Shown here: positions 7,206 to 16,267 of the stretch, piece after piece
Position numbering within the stretch: position 1 is the first letter of the stretch
How the letters are laid out: each line of letters opens with the position of its first letter
Source of the DNA: Arthrobacter sp. ISL-30
Lineage (GTDB): Bacteria > Actinomycetota > Actinomycetes > Actinomycetales > Micrococcaceae
DNA: 38,281 bases
Reading direction: 5' to 3'
NCBI RefSeq assembly: GCF_018613855.1
Contig: NZ_JAGGPK010000023.1
Span: 1-38,281 of the forward strand
The notes under the pieces: generated by a model
Databases searched by the model: none
Told to the model about the DNA's origin: nothing
What the model saw: only the letters and a program-made list of their open reading frames with translations
Program-made: the position numbers and the translations under genes

Positions 7206-7865
7206 ATGGCCGCATCCGCCGTCACCCTCTTGGGGCTTGAAAAGAAGAGCCTTCGAGAGCAGGCGCTCTCCGCCTTGCGGACCGCCATCACCAGCGGGAA
7301 GCTGGCTCCCGGCCGGCACCTGGTGGAAAGCGAACTGTCCGAGATGCTGCAGATCAGCCGTGGCACACTCCGCGAAGCCCTTCGCCAGCTCGAGCAGGAA
7401 GGCCTCCTCTCGGCCGGCCCGCGCGGTCGACTGTCAGTCCGCAACCTTGATGCGAAGGAAATCAGGGACATCTATGCCGTCCGGGCTGCCCTGGAATCGC
7501 TGGCAGCACGCACGCTATGCGAACTCCCGGACCGAGCACACGTGATCGAATCACTGCACGAGGCAATTGACGCCATGGATGCAGCCTTGGAGGGATCGCT
7601 GGAGGACCGGGTCGAATCCGACATGGAATTCCACCGGAGCCTTTGCCAGCTCACCGGTAACGAAACGCTGCTTCACTCATGGAACTCCCTCGAAGGATCC
7701 ATCAGGATGTCCATCATGTTCGCCGGACTGGAAAAGGGTGTCAGCAACATGAGTGTGGAGCGTCACCGCGATATCGTGACCGCCATAGAAACCGGTGACG
7801 CTTCCCTGGCGCGCAAGACCATCCGTGAACACCTGGACGCCGCAGCCGACAATCTGGTGGCGTAA
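7206..7865 (+). CDS. GntR-family transcriptional regulator, FCD domain
   Basis: This 219-residue regulator has an N-terminal winged helix (residues ~12-75, with ISRGTLREALRQLEQEGL as the recognition part) and a helical FCD ligand domain. The FCD metal-ligand pattern is visible as SDMEFHRSL, ERHRDI and IREHLDAA. Regulators of this class usually sense a carboxylic or sugar acid and repress the neighbouring catabolic operon until it appears. AGGGGAA 5 nt before the ATG supports the start. It sits directly after the transketolase operon, and its likely sites (GAGTGTTRAC) are in the divergent promoter and before its own gene. The effector is unknown but is probably the imported substrate or an intermediate. 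Confidence 0.88.
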   Translation: MAASAVTLLGLEKKSLREQALSALRTAITSGKLAPGRHLVESELSEMLQISRGTLREALRQLEQEGLLSAGPRGRLSVRNLDAKEIRDIYAVRAALESLAARTLCELPDRAHVIESLHEAIDAMDAALEGSLEDRVESDMEFHRSLCQLTGNETLLHSWNSLEGSIRMSIMFAGLEKGVSNMSVERHRDIVTAIETGDASLARKTIREHLDAAADNLVA

Positions 7866-7947
7866 CGGTAGGCGAATAACTGCCCCGCTTGGCACACACC
7901 CTATAGGGTGGACGGCGCAAGGATCCAGCTTCGCGCGAGGGCTTGGC

Positions 7948-8391
7948 GTGGCCGAGTCCGCGGCGTTCAAGGATGCCTCCGGCAAGCTGCTCTTCACGGT
8001 GTTCATAAACGCGAGCACCTACGACTGCGGCTGGCCCGTCAAGCGCAACGTGGTCGAGTCAGGGGACGTCCCGGGCCTCGTTTCAGGCGGCTGGTCGCCG
8101 GTGTACCACTACGCCTTGTACGCCGAGGAACCGGCCGGCGGCTCGGGCCCGGGAACGATCTGCACGCTGGCCCTCGTCCGTGCCGTCCCGGTCGACGGCC
8201 CGGGCATGCTCCGAGGCCTGCCCGAGGGTGGCCCGATGCCCGCGGAGACGTGGACGGGACCCTACTTCATCGCCGTTGAGCTGGGCCCTGACGTCGAGAA
8301 GTGCGGGAGCGTGGCCGACGCGAAGGCCTGGTGGGCCTCGAGCGAGGGCCAGCAGATCAAGGCCGCAGTCGCATCACTCACAGCGGGCTGA
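7948..8391 (+). CDS. Hypothetical protein, possibly 5'-truncated
   Basis: This frame of about 147 codons has coding-like composition (NASTYDCGWPV, WSPVYHYALYAEE, and a C-terminal AKAWWASSEGQQIK). I do not recognise the family. The suggested start is GTG 7948, with GAGGG ~9 nt before it, but the frame stays open and plausible upstream to about 7,910, almost to the GntR stop. The gene may therefore have lost its 5' end when the regulator region was joined to it. Three cysteines are spread along the chain and no signal peptide is seen. It is followed 60 bp later by the membrane protein gene on the same strand, and the two may be a unit. Confidence 0.4.
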   Translation: MAESAAFKDASGKLLFTVFINASTYDCGWPVKRNVVESGDVPGLVSGGWSPVYHYALYAEEPAGGSGPGTICTLALVRAVPVDGPGMLRGLPEGGPMPAETWTGPYFIAVELGPDVEKCGSVADAKAWWASSEGQQIKAAVASLTAG

Positions 8392-8451
8392 CAGGATCAG
8401 TTGTAAACAACGGGCGCCAGCATAGCCGGCGCCGAACGGATAGGACAGGCA

Positions 8452-8937
8452 ATGATCAACCTCAATTCCATGGCGGTCCGGTCGGGGCCAAGCCCCCGAT
8501 CCGTCCGGGTTGTCCCGGTGATCACCGGGGCGATCGCCGTAGTACTGCTGATCAACAATCTGCGTCCCGGCGCGAGCGGAAGCCTTCCGAATGTCAACAT
8601 TCCCTGGCCGGGGGTGACGGAGGCGGCAGTGCTGATTCTGGCGCTCCTGCTCGCATGGGCCGGCCGGATCTGGGCCTACGCTGTAGTGGTCCTGACTCTG
8701 CTCTTCGTGATCGTGCACTCCTACTGGCTTGCCGTCAACGACCCCTGGATGGGCGGTCACGGCAACCCGCTCGAAGGGACAGCCGTGTTCTGGCGGACCG
8801 GGTTTGCCGCTGCGTTCGTCATTGCTGACATTCCCTCGCTGGCCGTGATCGTGGTTTTGACCTCCCACCTCCTCCGCGCTTTAAGGGCCCTGAGGCCGCG
8901 GCAGACACGCATCCCCGACGCTAGCGGAACCAGCTGA
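8452..8937 (+). CDS. Hypothetical membrane protein, four predicted helices
   Basis: This 161-residue protein has about four hydrophobic helices: residues ~20-37, ~52-70, ~74-92 and ~113-137. It has a basic C-terminal tail (RALRALRPRQ). The loop between helices 3 and 4 contains NDPWMGGHGNPLEG. It looks like a small actinobacterial inner-membrane protein with no assigned role. AGGACAGG just before the ATG is a good ribosome binding site. It lies downstream of the unassigned gene at 7948-8391 and upstream of decayed DNA. No function is proposed. Confidence 0.6.
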   Translation: MINLNSMAVRSGPSPRSVRVVPVITGAIAVVLLINNLRPGASGSLPNVNIPWPGVTEAAVLILALLLAWAGRIWAYAVVVLTLLFVIVHSYWLAVNDPWMGGHGNPLEGTAVFWRTGFAAAFVIADIPSLAVIVVLTSHLLRALRALRPRQTRIPDASGTS

Positions 8938-9224
8938 AGGCGAGTGGATGAATTGGGCTTATATCCTTAGCCACCCCCGTTGAGGCGGATGGCACGTAAC
9001 GGAGACAGATCCAAGAGCAGCACACCGACAGGGCCGACAACTTAACTGAGAATGCTACGAGATCCGTACACTGACACGTCGAATGCGAAAACTGACATCT
9101 GGAACGAGAACGGACAATGTCAGGCACGAGGATGAATAACCCGACTAACGCCGGAACAACGAAACGTCCGATATCGGCCAGGGCGACCTGGAGGCTCGGC
9201 TGCTGACCTTGCTGCCCGGCGTCA

Positions 9225-9640
9225 CTAACCATTGCCTGGGACGGAAACACAGTTCCATACGGTGACGTGCAGCGGCGCTCGAGATGCGAGGCCAAGGTCA
9301 GGGGCTGATCGGGCCGTTGTCACCCATTTACTGATGTTGGGGACGAAACACTTCGGGTCATCTGCACCGAGCAGAGCGTGGTGGAACACGATCGCATCCA
9401 TCGGGCGGGTGTCCAGGAACAGCAGCGCCATAGACTCGGAGTGAACGATGGTGTATCTCTGGGACCCTTCCACCCAGGAAAGGATCCCGGTGTACTCCTG
9501 AAATCCAGCCCGTCACCGAGCATTCCCCCCTCCGAGAGGAGGTCGTAGGCAAGACCCCAAGCACGATCCATAAGGTCGTTGATCGCCGCTTCCACCGTTG
9601 GAACCGTCATATGCCCATAGTCCCACCGACCACCGTGCGG
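9225..9640 (-). pseudogene. Frameshifted unknown protein
   Basis: Two minus-strand frames join into one natural-looking protein if a single shift is allowed near position 9,500. The upstream part ends LLSEGGMLGDGLDF, and the downstream frame continues QEYTGILSWVEG, then MALLFLDTRPMDAIVFHHAL, and stops at 9225. Either frame alone turns into arginine- and serine-rich noise past the join. I do not recognise the family. The N-terminal limit is uncertain: coding-like sequence in the upstream frame reaches at least 9,640 and perhaps 9,799. Confidence 0.4.
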
Positions 9641-10262
9641 ACCCACATCCCTTGCGTACATCGCGTGTCGCCAGCACGCCGCCAGAGACCGACCGAAATG
9701 GGCGTGCAAGCCGCTCCCCCAGTCCCCGGCAGCGGCGGCTCCAGGGTTTCCAACGACCCCGCCCCCACGTTGAGATTGCACATAAACAGCCCCGGTCATG
9801 TAGCACGCCGCCTGACCACATCACGAAGGCGTGACCGAGGAACCAGGAATACCGGCCAGGACCACCCCAAGAAAAGATCCCTGCCGCGCTAACTGGCTAG
9901 ATGAGTAAGTCCTATTGCCGTTGCGGGGCGCGGGAGCTTTTAAAGTAGGGCGGAGAGTGTTAGCCGGGTTTGTGAACACTCAACTAAACACTCTCGTGAC
10001 CACACTTTACGTCTATTTTGGTGACTGTCGGCCATTAGTCCTTTCGTACGGTGCTGGTGGGATTCGAGCGAACGGATCGTAGGGTCGGTAGGTGCCCGGG
10101 TGATCCATGAGAGCCTGCCTGATGGATCACCCTGCCGCGTTCCTTAGGTGGATGGCTGCCTGCCTAGGCCAGCCGTCAACCTTAGGGCACGACGGCGGGC
10201 CGGCGCCCAGCGCGCGATCAGGCCTTCCGCCTGACGTCGCGTCCGCCTTCGCGGGCTGAGTC
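9641..10262. other. Stretch without a recognisable gene
   Basis: No frame here looks coding apart from the possible upstream part of the broken gene before it. It contains the imperfect inverted repeat at 9953-9995. Composition is mixed, with an AT-richer patch around 9,940-10,020 that could be promoter DNA. Confidence 0.4.
9953..9995. repeat. Imperfect inverted repeat with GAGTGTT arms
   Basis: GAGAGTGTTAG (9953-9963) and CTAAACACTCTC (9984-9995) are inverted copies apart from one extra A. TGTGAACACT lies between them. The arms resemble the GAGTGTTRAC half-sites of the transketolase cassette, so this may be another regulator site, now next to decayed genes. Confidence 0.35.
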
Positions 10263-10545
10263 TCAGTGGCCGTCGCGACGGCAGTTGCGCACTGAGTCGC
10301 GGTGGAGGTCGCGGTCCAGCCCGTGGCCGTCGGCGAGCTGCGCGAGCAGAAGGTCAAGCTGCGCGACCTGTTCGCCAGAAAGGGGTGCCAGAAGCTCCGC
10401 TTCATGCTGTTCGGCGGTCCCTCGCAGCTCACGCAGCGCCCGTTGGCCCGCCTCGGTGAGGTGTGGAGTTCGTAGTTCCGCCGGTCGATGCTGCTGCGAA
10501 CCGATCTCGCGGTAGTGCCGTATCTGCAGCAGCGGCCGGGCTCCA
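10263..10545 (-). pseudogene. MarR-family regulator, C-terminal remnant
   Basis: On the minus strand the segment LTEAGQRALRELRG, followed by EAELLAPLSGEQVAQLDLLL and ending at TGA 10263-10265, is a typical end of a MarR-family DNA-binding regulator. The wing sequence expected before it, IDRRNYELH, is present but in the neighbouring frame, so there is a frameshift near position 10,460. The N-terminal half of the winged helix is absent. This is a broken gene. Confidence 0.55.
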
Positions 10546-10780
10546 CTGTTCTGGTACTTGGCGGTGGAGCCAAATCCATTGGACTCTACGCCGCAGGCCT
10601 AACCGTGGCGCACGGGGCGTCCACCGCTGACTACCTTCACACCAGTTTGGCGCCAACCCGCACCGTGCGACCAGAAACAGGGCCGTGCCCAACCCGCAGG
10701 GTTACGACATTGTGGTGGAAGCATCCAGCAGGACCGCGGGCATCCGGACGGCCATCCGCGCAACGTTCCATGGGCCTGCG
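10539..10780 (+). pseudogene. Zinc-type alcohol dehydrogenase, internal remnant
   Basis: The frame at 10,539-10,665 encodes the start of a nucleotide-binding domain (VLVLGGGAKSIGLYAAG, then ADYL). A second frame from 10,682 continues the same domain with PNPQGYDIVVEASSRTAG. A shift of frame and some loss between them, and abrupt ends on both sides, show a fragment of a medium-chain (threonine dehydrogenase-like) alcohol dehydrogenase. The zinc-binding N-terminus and the C-terminus are missing. No gene is recognisable in the ~270 bp that follow. Confidence 0.5.
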
Positions 10781-11051
10781 TTCCCCAGCCGCCTTTGCCG
10801 TCGCCAGTGGGCGTAAGTCCGCTCGATGCAAGTCGCGACCGCCTTCAAGCAGATCCAAAAAGTACTTCTTGCCTTGTCACGATCTGCCCGATCTCTTGCC
10901 GTGTTGCCCAGGAAACGTACGCGTCCGCGAACCGCTGGTGTCCGGGAAGAGACCGGCGTAGCGTCGATTGCACCACGAATTGCGGCGGCGGAAGGTCGTG
11001 CCGGATGGACCAGCCGCGGCCGCACGGTCTATTCCTTTTGAGGAGCCAGAA

Positions 11052-13208
11052 ATGGTTGGTTGGAATGCCGATACGGCGGCCGGTCCCCTCGGGTCAGGGA
11101 CGGTTACCTTGGTTGAAGGCTCGTCCTTCTGTATTTCCTCAGCTAACGGTGACATCCATCCTGGACTTCCACACGGGGTCTTTCACCGTGATACGCGCAT
11201 CCTTTCCCGCTGTACGTTGACCATCAACGGCCAAGAGCTGGAGCCTTTAGCTGCCGAGACAAAGGAGCCTTACCGGGCACTGTTTGCCGGTCGCGTGCCG
11301 CGTTCTGATGGATACGCCGACAGCCCTCTGATCGTGGAGCGGCTGCGCGAAGTAGGGGCCGGGATCCTGGAGCAGATCACAATCTGGACTACTCGACGGA
11401 ACCTGCTGAGTGCGCGGTGGCGCTGGCTGTTGAAGCGGATTTCGCCGATCTGTTTGAGGTAAAGGAGGCACGGGTCCAGCGGCACTGGGACGAGAGCCGG
11501 GAGCCGGACCGCGATTCATTGGTCATTCAGGCCAAGTGGCAAAACGTTCACAAGGGCGTCATCGTCACGGCCGAGGGCTCAAGCGCTACTGCCGAGGCCC
11601 TGACCTACCTGAAAACAGTGCAACCTTATGAAAACTGGAGCGCCCGTTTCAGTGTCGTCCCCACGTTTGAGGGCGCGCGCCCTATGACACCGTTCGTTCA
11701 TCCGGCTCCCGGAGAGATGTCTCCTCGTGACCGACGCCGCCAGGAATGGGTGACGAGGATTCCGGCGCTCGAGATGGGTAATCGGTCCATTGAGCGGACC
11801 TTGAAGCGCAGCTACGACGACCTTGGGGCTCTCCGGATCGAGGACCCTGACCATCCGGAACGGGTCGTGGTCGCGGCAGGGGCACCGTGGTTCATGACAC
11901 TTTTCGGACGTGACTCGCTGTGGGCTTCGGAGATGGCGCTACCGGTGGACCCGTCCTTGGCGCTGGGCACTCTGCAGACGTTGGCTGACCGGCAGGGGCG
12001 AGTGGTGGACAAAATGAGTGAGGAGGAACCCGGGCAAAATCCTTCACGAGGTTCGGTTTGACGCCTCAAGTGGATTGGCCTTGGGCGGCAAGTCTGCCTA
12101 CTACGGCAGCGTCGACGCTACTCCGCTGTTTGTTGTCGTCCTCGGGTCCGTAAGCCGCTGGGGCTTCGCCAAAGAGACAATTGCAGCCCTGCTTCCCAAT
12201 GCCGACCGCGCACTGGATTGGATCCGAGACTACGGAGACCGGGACGGAGACGGTTTTGTCGAGTATGAGCGGCTCAACGATCAAGGGCTCATAAATCAAG
12301 GGTGGAAGGATTCCTGGGACGGCATTAATTTCGCTGACGGCAGGATCGCCGAGCCTCCTCTTGCACTATGTGAGGTTCAGGCCTACGTCCACGGCGCATA
12401 CATGGCCCGAGCCTGGGTGGGATACGATGCTGGCGACCTGGACCTGGCAGCCGACCTTCGCGACCGCGCCGCACGGCTCAAGCGCAGATTCAACGAACAA
12501 TTCTGGCTCCCCGACAAGGGCTACTACGCCGTCGCTCTCGACCGAGACAAACGGCCCGTGGATGCCTGCGCATCCAATATGGGGCACTGCCTCTGGTTCG
12601 GGCTGATTGATGAGGACAAGGCACCGCTGGTTGCCGCACGCTTAATGTCTCCGGAGATGTTCAGCGGCTGGGGAGTACGCACTTTGGCTACTGACATGCG
12701 CGCATACAACCCGGCCAGCTACCACAACGGTTCAGTCTGGCCACATGACAACGCTCTTATTGCGGCCGGGCTGATGCGTTATGGATTCGTGGAACAGGCG
12801 CAATGGATAGCTACATCCCTCCTGGAGGCTGCCGAGTACTCGGGCGGGCGGCTCCCTGAACTGTTCTGCGGCTTCAGCCGCGAGAAATTCAACGGTCCCG
12901 TTCCCTACCCCGCCGCGTGCTCGCCCCAGGCCTGGGCAGCAACCACACCAATCCTTCTGGTCACAAGCCTCATGCGATACGACGCCCATATTTCGCTCGG
13001 TGGCCTATGGCTGAATCCGGCACTCCCAGCTTTATACGGCGACCTACACATCAGCAACGCTCCCATGGGCACAGGGCGGATCACGGTCGATATCCAGGGT
13101 TCGACATCAACCGTCCATGGACTGCCCGACGGAATCGAACTACACCGTGGACAGCGGCCGTGGATAACCGAACTCATAGAACAGGCGAGACTCCGTCCGC
13201 AGAACTAG
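11052..13208 (+). pseudogene. Glycogen debranching-type glycosidase, two frameshifts
   Basis: Three successive frames make up one amylo-alpha-1,6-glucosidase-type protein of about 718 residues. The first (ATG 11052 after GAGGAG) holds the N-terminal domain with HGVFHRDTRILSRC. The second carries EPAECAVALAVEADFADLFEVKEA and LFGRDSLWASEMAL. The third, from about 12,035 to 13,208, carries the six-hairpin catalytic domain with GSVDATPLFV, YGDRDGDGFVEY, NQGWKDSWDG and HNGSVWPHDN. Shifts lie near 11,380 (ITI to HNLDYSTEP) and near 12,034-12,040, where an extra C in a GGGCAAAATC run would explain the change. The rest of the sequence is well preserved, so the breaks are recent or are sequencing errors. 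Confidence 0.75.
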
Positions 13209-13235
13209 AAGGGGAAGCGAGGCCGGAGCGTCGCT

Positions 13236-14150
13236 CTACCAGCCGCGCTCGGCGAGGCGGTGCGGCTGGGGGATGTCGTCCACGTTGATGCCCACCATGG
13301 CTTCACCCAGGCCGAGGGAGACCTTGGCGATCATGTCCGGGTCATCGAAGAAGGTGGTGGCCTTCACGACGGCGGCCGCACGCTGGGCCGGGTTGCCCGA
13401 CTTGAAGATGCCCGAGCCAACGAACACGCCGTCCGCGCCAAGCTGCATCATCATGGCAGCGTCAGCCGGGGTTGCGATGCCACCGGCGGTGAACAGCACC
13501 ACGGGAAGCTTGCCGGTGGCAGCGATTTCCTTGACCAGTTCGTAGGGAGCCTGCAGGTCCTTCGCGGCCACGTAGAGCTCATCCTCGGGCAGGGCGGAAA
13601 GCTTGGCGATCTCCGCCCGGATCGCACGCATGTGCCCCGTAGCGTTGGAGACATCTCCCGTGCCGGCCTCGCCCTTGGAACGGATCATCGCAGCGCCTTC
13701 GTTGATACGGCGCAGCGCCTCCCCCAAGTTCGTCGCACCGCATACAAAGGGAACCGTGAAGTTCCACTTATCGATGTGGTTCACATAGTCCGCGGGGGTC
13801 AGGACCTCCGACTCGTCAATGTAGTCCACGCCGAGGGACTGCAGGACCTGCGCCTCGACGAAGTGCCCGATACGTGCCTTGGCCATCACGGGAATGGACA
13901 CGGCGTTGATGATCGCATCGATCATGTCCGGATCAGACATGCGGGACACGCCGCCCTGGGCGCGGATGTCCGCCGGAACACGCTCCAGCGCCATCACAGC
14001 AACCGCACCGGCGTCCTCGGCAATGCGGGCCTGTTCGACATTGACGACGTCCATGATCACGCCGCCCTTGAGCATCTCAGCCATGCCACGCTTCACACGG
14101 CTGCTGCCCGTGGCGGCGGTGGGTTCGTATGGGTGTGGTTTTCTGGTCAT
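13236..14150 (-). CDS. pdxS: Pyridoxal 5'-phosphate synthase lyase subunit PdxS
   Basis: This 304-residue PdxS makes PLP from ribose 5-phosphate, glyceraldehyde 3-phosphate and ammonia; the ammonia normally comes from the glutaminase PdxT. The conserved aspartate of IMDVVN is at residue ~34. The first Schiff-base lysine is in MAKARIGHF (Lys91), and the second active-site lysine is in [10 protein letters not shown] (Lys159). The ATG at 14150 has GGAG 6 nt before it. No pdxT gene follows, unlike the usual pdxST pair. The gene lies downstream of sdaA on the same strand but beyond a terminator-like hairpin. Its position beside glyA, a PLP enzyme, suggests it boosts PLP supply for this pathway; a second pdxST locus elsewhere is likely but cannot be seen. 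Confidence 0.93.
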   Translation of the reverse strand: MTRKPHPYEPTAATGSSRVKRGMAEMLKGGVIMDVVNVEQARIAEDAGAVAVMALERVPADIRAQGGVSRMSDPDMIDAIINAVSIPVMAKARIGHFVEAQVLQSLGVDYIDESEVLTPADYVNHIDKWNFTVPFVCGATNLGEALRRINEGAAMIRSKGEAGTGDVSNATGHMRAIRAEIAKLSALPEDELYVAAKDLQAPYELVKEIAATGKLPVVLFTAGGIATPADAAMMMQLGADGVFVGSGIFKSGNPAQRAAAVVKATTFFDDPDMIAKVSLGLGEAMVGINVDDIPQPHRLAERGW

Positions 14151-14208
14151 TTCTCGCTCCAAAGGGGGCCGGACGCCTGTGAAGCCAGGCAGTTATGTTT
14201 GCGGTAAA

Positions 14209-14238
14209 AGCCCCGGGCATCCATGGACACCCGGGGCT
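14209..14238 (-). terminator. Terminator after sdaA
   Basis: A 9-bp GC-rich stem (AGCCCCGGG with CCCGGGGCT) with a 12-nt loop ends in TTT on the minus strand. It lies between the sdaA stop and the pdxS start, so pdxS depends on read-through or its own promoter. Confidence 0.65.
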
Positions 14239-14255
14239 ACAAGTACTTCACCGGA

Positions 14256-15628
<1,373 letters not shown>

Positions 15629-15629
<1 letters not shown>

Positions 15630-16267
15630 TAAGGGACCTCAGGGGAGGCGTATTCCCGCATGGCATCCAGGAGCCAGCGGCCCAGGAACTCTGCGAACGA
15701 GGCGCGTGGGAAGATCCGGTAGCTCTCGTCGCCCGTCTTCCACAGGACCACGGGGATGTTGCCGATTTCCGTGGAAAGCGCCGTGCCGGCTTTGAACTCG
15801 CGGGGGTGGAGGTCCAGCGAACAGCCCTTTTCCAGGACTGCCCGGGACCGCGGTCCGGCGAGTTCAAAGGTGGTGCGGTTGGCGGAGAGGTCCACCACCT
15901 GGCCTTCGCCGTCCGCCAGCGCTTCCCGCAGTGCCTGGATCAGGTCACCGCCCAGCGACTCGTGGGCTTCCATGGGTGCCACCACCAGGAATTCCTCGGG
16001 CCCGAGCCACAGCACGGAGGTGTCGCCAGTACCGCTCACGGCGCCGCACGTTGCGGGCAGCCCGCCCGTGACTGACGCGATCCTCTGCCCGGCCTCGGTG
16101 TCCCGGCCAACCCGGATCCCAACCATGGTCAGGAACGTGATTTCGCTCAGTTCCACCGTTCCGCGGAGGGAACCGGCTTCAAATGCTTCCTTGAGCAGCG
16201 CAGCCGGGCTGGTTCGCAAGGACAGGTTCGTCACGCGGGAGGTTTTGGGTGCTGCTGTTTCAGCCAT
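15629..16267 (-). CDS. soxG: Sarcosine oxidase gamma subunit
   Basis: This 212-residue gamma subunit belongs to heterotetrameric sarcosine oxidase, the cytoplasmic complex that demethylates sarcosine to glycine. The family has a GcvT-like fold; it shows [31 protein letters not shown] and a C-terminal [20 protein letters not shown]. The gene begins 8 nt before the soxA stop and overlaps sdaA at its own end, so it is tightly embedded in the operon. The ATG at 16267 fits the family length; earlier in-frame codons would lie deep inside soxA and are unlikely. Confidence 0.92.

Noticed and set aside
10826..11041. Possible small gene or transposase fragment before the glycosidase
   Set aside because: No transposase motif, catalytic triad or terminal repeat can be seen on either strand.
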